From the NCBI RefSeq assembly GCF_001949145.1, contig NW_019091586.1, forward strand, positions 159,160 through 221,159: a DNA stretch of 62,000 bases, read 5' to 3'. Both the position numbers and the translations under genes were made by a program. Positions 35,340 to 46,412 of this stretch are shown piece after piece. The stretch is from Acanthaster planci. Its lineage: Eukaryota; Echinodermata; Asteroidea; Valvatida; Acanthasteridae. Below the pieces are notes generated by a model, which was given only the letters and a program-made list of their open reading frames with translations, did no database searches and had not been told where the DNA came from. Every line of letters begins with the position of its first letter. The stretch's first letter is position 1.

Positions 35340-35540
35340 GACGTGTTCGTGCATTCACATCACCGTGCCGTCGCGCGCAACGTATTGATTCGCGCGGGCG
35401 ACGAATGAAATTCATTTATTTGTTTTGGCGTTGCATTATGGGATGCATGCACTGCAGGCGGGAAAATATTTTCATGTTCTGAGGCCGGAGGTTGCTTTTT
35501 TGCGTAAGAAGCTACGCGCTGGAAGTGGGGCATTTGGTAA
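35340..35540 (+). promoter_or_regulatory. CpG-rich patch, possible promoter and first exon
   Basis: The first 65 bases hold a dozen or so CpG dinucleotides in otherwise AT-rich DNA. A GGCGGGAAAA sequence resembling an E2F site follows near 35457, and an apparent splice donor (TTTG|GTAAGT) occurs near 35537. An open frame from an ATG near 35443 runs into this donor. This could be the start of an unrecognised plus-strand transcript between the two converging genes, but I found no second exon. Confidence 0.25.
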
Positions 35541-36208
35541 GTCGGTGAGGATGTTAAAATATATTGATCGACGATCCCAACTTTTAAGTAGACTAAGCCA
35601 ATATTGTTTAAATGAGCACTTTGCTTACCAATGACATAATGCTTAAATAAATTGAACAGGCATTGGTGTAAAGCCACCCTTAGGAATGTACATTTACTAA
35701 GTTTTAAACATGCCAGATCTTTATCCTTATGCCATTCCCATCACACTTAATTAACTTTTACGAATTGTACCTCATTTTATAAGGAATTAGAAACTGTTTT
35801 GATTGTCAGTTTCGTTGTGTAGGCATTTCTCTACATATGTGCTGATCAAGGGTCTGCTGGATGGAAGTATTGCAATAAAATAAGTACAAGGAGGCTTGAG
35901 AGGTATGTGTTCTTGCAGCAAACAAAACGTGCTTTCATTTCAATTGAACTTTTTGTCTATTTAATTTTCAACTCCTACTTTAACATGAACAAAATTTTTC
36001 AACTTGCCCATTATTCAAGATTTTGCAAGCATTCACTCTCTGTTGAGAATTTCCTTCCAGTAGGCTCTATTAATGTTAACATAATTTTGTTGTAAAGATT
36101 TGATTGTTAAAATAAACTCAAAATGTTACTTGCGTTTTCTAAGAATGGTGAAATTTGGTGAATTAGTTTTTAATACATATTGTGTGAAATAAAACCGATC
36201 GATAGTAT

Positions 36209-39200
36209 TTAAAATTGTAACTGAGCAAAAATGGCGGAAGTGGCGCAGACAGCTGCAACAGCTACTGGGACAGACGCTGTTGGACCGGGCGAGGCGTGGG
36301 AGCGATAAGGGGCGTGCTCTCCACCATCAGGCGGGTCGGTACTAGCCGGAGGAGGGTACCCATGGTCTGCATTGTTGCCACCCCTCGACTCCACGTAGAG
36401 CTGGGTGCCGTTGGTGTGGGCGTAAATGGCCGTGTAGACCGTCACGTGTGACGGAGTCACGACCCCAGTTGCGCGCTTGTAGCGACTGCTGGATCCTGCA
36501 TGGTGAAAAAGGGAAACTCTTAATGATCCTTTCTGATTTTTGGCAAAGGCTGAATTTGGTCTCAGCTCAATCAACCACTGATCAGCTTTGCCTGGTATTC
36601 CATACACAGAGTGATCAAGCCAGTCACTCCCAGGCAAAATCGACCGTTGTTTCCCGGTTTTCTTGTGGAGGTGGGCAGAAACAGGAAACTAGAACACTAT
36701 TTACACTTCCACAAGACAGTCCATGTATGGAATAATTTCAACCAGGAGGTAATTCCATTCCATTCCAATTCATTTAATTCCACTCCACTAGTTTTTTGGT
36801 TAAAACTATTGATAAACCTTTTCCCAGTAATTTAGTAATGTTCATGTTTGACCATTGCAAAACGTCTTTTTCACCACAACCTGTCTTCTAACACGAGCCA
36901 GTTATAAGCACATAGTTTTTGCTCATCATGGTAATTTGTGCTCGAGCAGTAACCAGCTACAACTCAAATTGTTATGCACAGTATATGATGTAGGGCCTGT
37001 ACATATTGATTGTAAGTAGTTCCCAGTTGATTTGACGAAAAGACAATTTTCAAAAGTACTGTTCCCTATGCATAGGCAGCTCCACGAAATCGGGCCGTGA
37101 CTCAGCTATATCTGCACCCGAGTTAAGCTATACGGCCGATCGAGAATAACACAAGCGCCTACAGAAGCCGCTGGGACGGAGCTCTAGAAGTGCAATCTGC
37201 AGTGTTGAGTCTCAGAATGACGATGTAACAGGCAAGATGTGGAAATCCTATGTTAGTTTTTATCGGCATCAAGACATCCTAAGATAATGACTTCTTCCTA
37301 ATTATACTGGAGATCGACATCTAGAGGTATAGGACGACGAAATATAATGAAATCCTTCTGAGACAGTTTATCACAAGATGACGACATTTTCACAGCAGGG
37401 TGACAAGATTCTTAGGAAATGAACATGTATTACTTTCTTGGAGGATATCGGTATCCACTAGTAAATTATCAGGGGATATCGACATACCACCTGCAGGATT
37501 TCATCATCCCGAGGTAAATTGTCCAGTCCGGAGCTTTGTAAATGCCGTGCGACTTTTTGGAATCGTGGCAGTTTATCGTATAGAAGGACGAATACAGGAC
37601 AGATGACAGCATCCTGCGAAAATTTTCATAGAATGTCATTTGACCTGTATGTCGTCATTCTACTGTCACGATTCCAAAAAGTCGGATGACATTTACAAAG
37701 CTACGTACCAGCCAGCCATTTCCCGCAGAAGTGTGTGGTATAAACCTGTAGGCCAACAGTAATGCAGACACGGCCTAGTAATTTACCAAGTAGAGCGGGA
37801 TCTATGAAGAGGTCCACGCGCCCGTCCGTTTGCACTTTGTAGTCGTACACAGCCTCGTTGGGGTTGGGCACCTCTGAAGACAGGTACACCGTGACTAGTC
37901 CGGATGACGTCACGAACTTGAGCGTGGCACCCTCCGTTCTATCAATCTTTGAAGTCATTCAATGGATAAAGATTGCTAGTGCACTTTCCAAATTTATACA
38001 ACCAAGTATCGGCGGCAAAAAATAACCTCGAACGATTGCCAGCGGAGCTTTATTTTTTAACTTGGTTCCACAAAATGCTCCAGCGTTGTTAATTTTGTGC
38101 AATACATAAAATTATCACATAAACTCCAGGATTTTGTAGGGTTATTCTCTTCGCCCATGGGATTATGTATTTTAATGTGTCTGCTAAAATGTTTTGATTC
38201 TGTAATTTACGGTAGGGTTCTTAGTCATGCTATGGGAGAACTACCTGAGAGTGATTTAGTTTAATTTGTAGTAATCCCGCAGGGGCATGCACTATTTTGG
38301 TGTTAGGGTCTTAGTCTTTTTATGAGGTTTGTGTTATATTTAAACTTTGTCTTTTTATGTCTATACTGTGCGCAATATTTTTTTAACCCTTGTAAATTTG
38401 ACCTGCGAAAAAATAAATGAATGAAATGAAAGCGTAATACGTGGAATACAAAAAGTGAAATCTATTTCACTGAATTGGGAAGACATTACGCTATGAAGAT
38501 GGAAAAAGGGACGGACCGTAATAACATCCTTTATGAAGTCTGGAGCCTGACTTAGAGCAAAACAGTATATTTATGACTGCAATCGGTGTTACCACGAATA
38601 TAATGCTGATACACATACTGAACTGAAATAGAGTCGCCTACCTCGTATGAGATGAAGCGGGCTTCGCCTTCCTGCAAGTCAGTGACGACCGGGTGGCCAA
38701 CGGCTATTTCGGTAGTTTCTGTTCCATTATTATAATATTGAAATTGGTACCAGTTTCAAATAATTATAGAAATACGCTGCAGTCATAGTTTGAGCAAAAT
38801 TGTGTAATCTTAATATAAAAGTAATTATAAAAACTCTTCAGTGGTGGCAAAAGAAGTGACATACAAAAGTGACTGCATCCGACGACCAGTCCAAGACCGC
38901 AATGTTTTTGTGCGCATTTAGGTGACATTTATTCTGGTGCAGTTTATGGAATAAGCTCAAAGTCAGTGCGCGCATGACGTGTGTCTTTGGACTCGTACTC
39001 TAGCTCCTATATGATTGATCACACAGCGCCACACACCGTTTCTTCGCTAGGGTCCGTGGTTTCTCTCAGGGATCGACCGGAGTCGAGTAATCTCAGAATG
39101 ACAACAGCTCGTGCAACAGCAACGAGTGTTTGGCTGATAGTTTTCTCCAGCTTTGTAGTTTAACTTTACCCCAAGAAAGGAATATATTCAGGAGGCTTCT

Positions 39201-42200
39201 TAACTAGACCCCCCCCCTCAAGCGGAAATGTCAAATTGTTGAAGGCAGGGGTTGATGTTCTCCATTTGGGTAATTCCAGAAATTATGGGGGTCCATTTTT
39301 TCCTGTCCCTGTCACATCTGACATATGATTTTGTAAGTTCAGAACACATTTTCTAATTTTCAAGAGTGGTGAATTAACGTAAATTACCTGCCACACAAAA
39401 ATTAATGGTATGAAATCAATTCCGGTGATATTCCCATGCCAAATAGCAAAGGTCTGATATAACAGGAACACAAAAATGTCACACTTTTGGACCCCTAATT
39501 TCTGGAATTACCCATTTACCGTAGTAGTGCTCAGCCAAACCAGAAATAAATGCGTAAATGCTCGCAGTACTTTTCAGAGTTGCAGAGGAGTTCATCACAA
39601 GTCCCTGTAAGTCCAACCCAAGCCCATCACAAGTTATTTCGTCTTGAGGCAATTCACAAGCTACTATGAACTCTGCCAAAGCAATCTTTCGTCATTGCTG
39701 ACTCTGTGTCTTATGAATGATCCTGTGTGAAGAGACTTGTAAAAAGACCGTTGATTGACTCGACTAGAACATTGGTATATTATGAATTGTAAAAAAAAAA
39801 GCGAAAGTTTTTTAAAAGTTCTTTGGGAAGTGTTTTGTGTGTAATGCACTGAGGCTCTTGCACCCACCTCTGCATGTCCTGGTGGCCATAATATTCTGGA
39901 GGTAGTCGATGGCCGCGTAGCTGAGGACGTGCATGACGTGAGACGCCACGGGCCGTGAAGCAATCACCGTCAGCTCGCTGTCATCAGCGGCCCCTACGCC
40001 GATGCAGTAAATGGTGATCCCATCACGGTGGGCCAACTGCACCCAAGTGACCAGTACAAAGACATTTATGGAAGGGCCCAGGGCTAGATTTTTTAATGAT
40101 TGCTGGCAACGCCGGGAGCGCACGCAATCGTCGCACTTGGGACGTTACCAGCTATAATTGAGATCTCAATTGGAGCAAACACTAGGCTTATAGTCGTGAA
40201 GTTGCTATGCACACCAGAGAATAACGCATACGGTTGCCCTTTGTTCTTGGAACGTAAAACATTTCTGTAAAGTACACCCCTAGATATTTGAGGACTGAAT
40301 CTGAACAAAAAAAGTACTTTAGGACAAAATCATTTCTTTCCTATATGTCTGTCCTCTTTGGCAAATACAAGCCTATGACTTCTCATTAATGTTTGCGTGG
40401 TGCCAGCTCGGATGAAACATTGGATTGTAAGGTCGGTCCCGCGAGTAAAACTGTTTCTACTCGACTAACTACAGCACATCATCAGCGCGTGGAAAGCCTG
40501 AAGATGCACGATCGGTAGAGTTAAACCTGTGCTGTTGGTCTATAATAGCCAGGGTCGATTAGTCGACATCTCCTGTTGAAATGTTAATTGCCGCTCGGGC
40601 CTCTTCCGTGATGCTTTCATCAGCGTCTCTTACGTCGACATGGAAAAAAAAGCTTTATAATGTTTTGTTGGATGTTGTTGTCTGTGCATGGGTAACCATG
40701 CGTCTTCCAATCAACACAAATGCATTAGTATTAGAATGTGGAGTTGCAAGCCGGCTCAAAAATTCTTAGGCCAAGCTGACACGTGCGTAAGTGTATGTGT
40801 ATGTGCAACTTTAGATAAAATATTTGCGTTGGTGAAGCTGATGAATTGACTGATCGAGCTGCCTGTCATGGAGCGGCAAGCTGGGCGATCGCATGGTAAT
40901 CGAGGTAATATTTTTTGTACCAATGAACAGAGGAACGTGAAGATCCAGAATGGGGATTTGGGGGTCGACCCCCGCTCTGACCACCCCAAAGGAAATAACA
41001 GATAACTGAATAAATAAAATGGTGACATCCTGTGAGGGTAATCATTTGTGTATCGGTAATGCATCATCCATGGCCCTTTTCCAATACTCAACTTCGTCTC
41101 CGTCTCAGGCTTTGTCCCCGAACCAATCCCCGATTGTGGGTCGGAAGCGTTCAAATTAAATTGGATTGCTGCATTTGTTTTGTTCTCTTGCATCTTATTT
41201 GATGTTCTGTGGCACTGCTAGACTAATAAGTGCGCTTACAGCTTCAAAGTGAGGTAGTAAAAAAACAAACAGTTGAAGCCTGAGACGGAGCCGAAGTTGA
41301 GTATTGGAAACAGCCCATGCGTCGGACCGTCTCCAACAATTGGACACAAAAAAAATATCTTACGGGAGTGAACCCCCCCCAAAAAAAAACATTCGTGGAT
41401 CGACCCCTGAGAAGTTACGTCTACGAGTATCCTGACCTCAGGGATTAGGCTTAAGCTTGTAATCGAGTTCAGAAGATCCCTGAAAGTGCAGAGCGGTCCA
41501 CCTTTGTAAGTGCAACATTATACCGGTGTACAGGGCAATACTTCACAAAATACTGATGTGAAAAGGTGGGCCAACTTTACTCACACTAGTCAATACAACA
41601 TATCATTATATCTCCCATTCAAATCACATCCTGCAAGTGAACAGCTAAGCAGACGAAATGCAAAAGGCCTTCTCACCGCAGAGGGGAAGAGTATCGGGAA
41701 CTCCTTGTTGGTTTTTCCGTCAGTCAGGATGACAGCCACACGCGGCACAGCGTATTGCGTCGGCCTGGCACCGTGTTCCTCGGTGAAGCTGTTCTGCCGG
41801 ATGAAGTCGATGGCGGATCCCATGGCCGTGCCTTCGGGGGAAAAACCAACAATTGCAGACAACCTAAGAAAGACTGGAAACTTGGAGTGGGAAAAGTTTC
41901 AAATATACAAAAGGGTGGGTCGGAGAAGAACTAGAGATCCCTTGAAATGCGTTTGCAGATCATGCTAGTGCATGGCTATAGCCCCCCCCCATATAGACGC
42001 GTGTATTCCATTTGAATCGGCCATTGACTCTGTACATTGCCACGTTGACGCTCCAGTAAATCAAGGTTTGCAAAATGCAACATCCAACGTGTGTTAAGGA
42101 GCCTTAAGTCCGTAGCTAACTAATTTCATCATTTTGGGATACCTAAAATAACAACTAGTGTAGCACAGTTCGAATTTCTTTTAACGGAAGAAAAATAACT

Positions 42201-45200
42201 TTTTTTTACACCTCCTCCCTTGTACGCAATCTCATCCACGGCTCTCAGGATGCCTTCTTTGTTGTCATGGTTGTCGAGGTCAAAGGCCAAGGAGACCTCA
42301 TGAGAGAACTGGAGGCAGCCCACCCGTGTTTGATCGTCCCGTGGCCCGATGTTGAAAGCCTCCACAACCTTTGCAGAGGAATGATTAGAAACCCAATTAA
42401 GTATCAAAGCAGCAAATCAATTACATTGATACTGGGCTAAGAACACCAGCCTTCTGGAATTAATGCCCATTCGCGTTTGGTCCGATGTTGAAGGCCTTCT
42501 GAATCTTGGTGGAGAAATATATCCATATAAACACTTTTCACAATTTGGTCAAGCGGTAAGCCTGCTAGGCTTTAAACAGAGCTACAAAATTTGATAATAG
42601 CACCATTAAGCCCCTTCCATAATCGGTCCATCGGGTCGAATGGCCTTGCAATCTATGGCGCAGCCTCCCAAATTGAAGCTGGTTTCACGGAACTATTATC
42701 CAGTTCTAAAAACAAAAACAAAAAACCTTTTAATCTTGTTTCAATGAATTACAGATATTTCCCATAGGTCTGTGAGTTCCACATGGCGATATTGACTCAA
42801 CATAACTCCACGAAGGAAAACGCGTTACCTATGAACCCCGAGATGGTCCATGAGAGGCTGCAATTTTCCCAGCAACGTGGGCTCCTTTGGTCGGAACTAC
42901 ACTTCGCCGGTTCACGAGCAATTATTATCAAATGCATGCTTTACGGTCGCGTAGCTACCGGCAAAATGAACACTCCCGACCAATCTGTTCAACCAATGGG
43001 GGGGGGCTTCTGCTCAAGGCGATTGATCCGAGAAGACGCCATTCCGGGGCCATCGCACTCATCAGCGCAGCCATGCGCTTACTTCCGCGTTTTGTACCCG
43101 AAAGACCATGGCTTTTCAAAATACTTAACTGGCGTATTCTTTTCGCCCGATATATGTCTAGCGCGTCTTGCTCATTTTTTGTGTGAAACTGTAATTGAAG
43201 TATGGTCACGCCCAATTCTTTAATAAAACTATAGAGGCCAGCTTGAGCGGCTTTTGAGAGAGCACAACGTCTTTCACAATATTTAAATCGGCTAATGCCT
43301 GTGGAAATTAAGTTTGTTCAACGCCCCAAAATTATGGCAGTTAAACTAAGTTATTTGTTAATTACAAAAATACTTCGCACAATTCCTACTTGCAGATTTA
43401 CGCATAACGATGAATTATGTGCTCTCTGAAAACTCTGACTTTGCTGTCGAAGATTTTCGATGGTTTTGGAATTTAAGAGCAATCAAATGTTATTCTTATT
43501 TCAAGACTTGTTTCTCAGGGCCTCTCTATACCAACTCTACATTACGCTGAAAATATACAAAAATAAAGTATTCTATCTATCGGAGCCAAGCTTCGAAAAT
43601 TGTCAATTTCGTAAGGTTCTCCAATCAGATTTACCTGTTTGACAAAATTCTTACTGCGGGCAAAACCTTCGTCTCCTACGGATAAGGAAGCGTCCAGGGC
43701 AAACACCACATCGATACCGATCTTACAAACTGCGACAGGAAAAGAAAGTACAACTTGAAACAAGTCTAATTTCAGGGACGCCTGTGGTGACATTTCGGCA
43801 AAACGAACGAGGCTTCTCAAGCCAGATCCACTGAAACACTTCAATACAGTTGCACAATCAGATTACGCTTTGAGTGCGTGTCGCTGTTTGTCTCCTTACA
43901 GAGAATAACCACCACTGGCAAAGATTAGGCAGCGCGAAACATGGGAAGGGGGACGTCAACTCCAATAATCTAAAACGACAAAAGCAGACGTTGTGCGCTC
44001 ATGGATGTGTACATTTAAAACAAGACATCGCCACATTATGCCGATGGGGGGGGGTCGGAGTGACGTCTCTACGATTACAGTATACAAGCAGTATTTTGCT
44101 TAGAACATGGATGTTGCTTTCCCCCAAGGATCACACACATTTATTCCATGGTTCACAAAATTCGGATGTTTGTTAGTGTTGTTTATTCTTTAATTTTAGA
44201 GGGGCCTTTATGCAATGATATAAATTCATGCGATGGCTATTTTCAGTTGAAAATTTAAATGTGGCATTTTTGCGCCGGCAACGTTCTTTTGTGTATTAAA
44301 AGGGGGGAAATTTGGTAATAAGCCCAAAATATTTTCCATTCAATATTTTGCATATTTTGTGACATTGTAATGTTGCATTAAGATAATCAGCCATATGCCA
44401 TCAATTGCAAAGGCTGATTTACGAAAATGCCTATAGTCATATCCAGTAATTTTACGTGTGCTAATTTTTTTTACGAGTAGCATTTAAGTCATTTTTTTCT
44501 GATGAATTTGGGCCTATACCTTGTCCTTTCTCCATCTCGGTGACCTTGGCAATGAACTGGGCCTCGTCCCCGTCCTTGTTGTACTGTAGCTTCCAGTACA
44601 AGGCCTGCGGTGCCAGGCCGTAAGCGACCTTGTCCACCGGCGTTGACGTCATCATGATGTATATGCGGGCAGCCAGGGCTGATATGAGAGGTGTCTGGAG
44701 GTCCGTGTATGTGACGTCACGCCAGTCGACGCCAAGTGCACTCCTCCTAAGATCTGTGTAGTAGCTACAATTTCGATACATTTTTTTTATATTCTTTGGG
44801 TATAAAGATTTCGTGCAGGGCATATACACCCAGTTGTGCACATAGCGAAGGTTTTCTGTGCCCTTTGTAGATTAGAGTTTTCTCTCTGTCAATAGGTTAA
44901 ATCTCTCCCTGGAAACACCAGTACCATAAAGTTGAATTCAGATTTTTTTTGTCAGAAAGTATTCAGTGCTTTCAAACCATAGTATTCTGTTACTTCGTGA
45001 GCCCTCTTGACAACACTTTTGGAGGTAACGTACCGGGTGTTAGAATCCACTGCGGCCGTGTGCGGCTGGTGCCCACGTGAAAATGGTAAGATTTTGTGTA
45101 CATTCAGAGGAAAATTATTTGTCATCCACACTTTAATACGCGAGTAACAGGCCGCGCAGCACTATCAACAGACTGTTCCTGCTATAGTTCTTGAAGGAAA

Positions 45201-46412
45201 TACAGACCATAACAGACCTTTTTACCTTTTTGGTAAAAAAATACACTGGAAAAACATGGTTTAAATAAGACCCTGTGTCATGGTATAAGCCCGGCGATGT
45301 CCTGTATGGCTACCAATTAGGGGAGTTAATTTAATACAGGTTTTACCGACACTATAGCATCCCTGGGTTTACAGAAAATGTGTATGGTGATTGGGACAGA
45401 TGTTATGATGGATAGACTGGTGGTGTTCATAGTGTTAAGGTATTGGCGGCTGTAAATTTGCAGGCGGTTAACTTGAAAAGACGGTGAAACTTTATTACGA
45501 TGCTGATGGCAATGGAACGAGTTTAACGAGTATTCGTTATTCCTCCAACCTTCCCCAATCTCCCTCGGCCAGCTCTGTGGTCCTGGTGAACGCCTCCGGT
45601 GTCAGCCGCCAGATGCCGCCTGCCAAACCGCCGGCAAACGCGGCTGAGTCCTTCCCATCCGCCGTCTCTACCAAGGCGATGCGGCGCAGCAGCGAGAAAT
45701 CATCCGAGAAGATGTCGCTCAGGAGGATTCTCTGGACGGTGGCCTCCACAACCTTAGGATATGTGTAATATGTGTAATACTGTAATAATGCTGGAAGGTT
45801 TGAACAGAAACGGCAGCGTGACACACATCAAACAAGTTTACGAGTGAGACATCAGAAGTTTAAAGTTTGTCTTCAAGTTTCCTTCGTACATACCTAAGTC
45901 GCAATAGTAAAAATGCAAAATCTGTACGCGGGTATCATTTTCTCTGCGTATGAGCAAGAAAATGACAGATTGAACATTTGTGGTAATAGATTTAGAAACT
46001 ATCAAACTGTCAAGGGACGCTTACGTTTGGGGAATGTTCATAACCGACCTAGTAAAATAAATAATGCGAAGTTTTATGCAATACGACCGTTTCACTACAG
46101 CGCGTTTGGAAAGGGTCGACAGATTTCGCGCACTGCGATTGGCCAACGTGTTGCAAACTCTTTAAGGCGCCCTAGTATGAATCGCCCGTATTGTCTTGTT
46201 ACATTAATGTGGTTCATAATTATGTTTTGCACTGAAGGCTGACCTACTTCTTTTTGTCGTGTCGGTATATTGCCATTAAAACAAACCCCGCATTTCAATG
46301 TCAGACGTACCTCGGGACCAACAGCTCCCGGTGTGACGGTCAAGTCGACGGAGGCGACAGGCGTGAAAAACGGGAAAAGAAATGCTGCAGTCACCGCCAG
46401 CCGCACTGCCAT
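36209..46412 (-). CDS. Secreted, probably GPI-anchored vWA-domain protein
   Basis: Exons in transcript order are 46311-46412, 45550-45752, 44520-44746, 43635-43729, 42212-42368, 41677-41831, 39868-40036, 38642-38718, 37787-37946 and 36209-36495, giving 543 residues with all phases closing. Residues 1-21 form a signal peptide. Residues 35-177 form a module I cannot name, with LLRRIALVET, GGLAGGIWRL and ALYWKLQYN; I associate similar text with marine-invertebrate vWA proteins, and the spacing recalls lysozyme/transglycosylase-like folds. The vWA domain (about 178-370) has a complete MIDAS: D190-x-S192-x-S194, T263 in GGGTAMG, and D299 in ILTDGK. Residues 371-505 look beta-rich, like a PPC-type sandwich, and contain a furin-type R453-Y-K-R456. 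The hydrophobic C-terminal 22 residues without a cytoplasmic tail suggest GPI anchoring. A role in extracellular adhesion or recognition is inferred. Confidence 0.88.
37532..37702. repeat. Hairpin element with 40-bp arms
   Basis: The arms at 37532-37571 and 37663-37702 match at about 35 of 40 positions in opposite orientation, both beginning AGCTTTGTAAATG and containing CGACTTTTTGGAATCGTG. The loop is about 90 bp and non-coding. It sits just upstream, in plus-strand coordinates, of exon 9 of the vWA gene, inside the intron between exons 9 and 10. Confidence 0.8.
39268..39513. mobile_element. MITE with GGGTAATTCCAG termini and ATTT duplication
   Basis: The left terminus GGGTAATTCCAGAAATTA is repeated in inverse at the right (TAATTTCTGGAATTACCC), and both continue into a GGGGTCCA block. 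ATTT directly flanks both ends, which looks like a 4-bp target-site duplication, although a shorter duplication is possible. The 246-bp interior is non-coding. It lies in the intron between exons 7 and 8 of the vWA gene. Confidence 0.8.
41072..41316. mobile_element. CCAATACTC MITE, copy 2
   Basis: Terminal inverted repeats of over 30 bp start GGCCCTTTTCCAATACTCAA on the left and GGGCTGTTTCCAATACTCAA on the other strand at the right. They continue through CTTCG(T/G)CTCCGTCTCAGGCTT. The copy at 16885-17117 is more diverged. The size and long perfect arms suggest a fairly recent non-autonomous DNA transposon. It lies in the intron between exons 6 and 7 of the vWA gene. Confidence 0.85.
42880..43045. 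repeat. Dispersed repeat, partner of 22830-23010
   Basis: Contains CCTTTGGTCGGAACT and TGAACACTCCCGACCAA at the spacing seen, on the opposite strand, at 22830-23010. A run of nine or so G residues follows. Located in the intron between exons 4 and 5 of the vWA gene. The element class is unknown. Confidence 0.65.
46080..46192. repeat. Palindromic MITE, family A copy 2 (one arm deleted)
   Basis: Begins AATACGACCGTTTCACTACA and ends ATCGCCCGTATT. The GCGCGTTTGGAAAGGGTCGA centre and the right arm match the element at 933-1110, while most of the left arm is missing, leaving 113 bp. Located in the first intron of the vWA gene. Confidence 0.8.

Larger units (their letters stand above)
31841..36208. 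other. Convergent interval between receptor and vWA genes
   Basis: The receptor gene ends on the left and the vWA gene ends on the right, so both 3' UTRs fall in this 4.4 kb. An AATAAA on the plus strand at 33839-33844 could serve the receptor, and a minus-strand ATTAAA equivalent near 35961 could serve the vWA gene; neither is proven. A 61-bp tandem duplication (34904-35025) and a CpG-rich patch (35340-35540) are listed separately. Confidence 0.55.

Noticed and set aside
36611-36835. Possible LINE tail (VWNNFNQEV-like reading)
   Set aside because: Only one short resemblance to the retrotransposon tail motif and no supporting FK-x-LK-x-H segment, so it is too weak to call.
42783-43223. 146-residue frame in an intron of the vWA gene
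   Set aside because: It covers the dispersed repeat at 42880-43045 and includes a G-run; it is best explained as repeat sequence.
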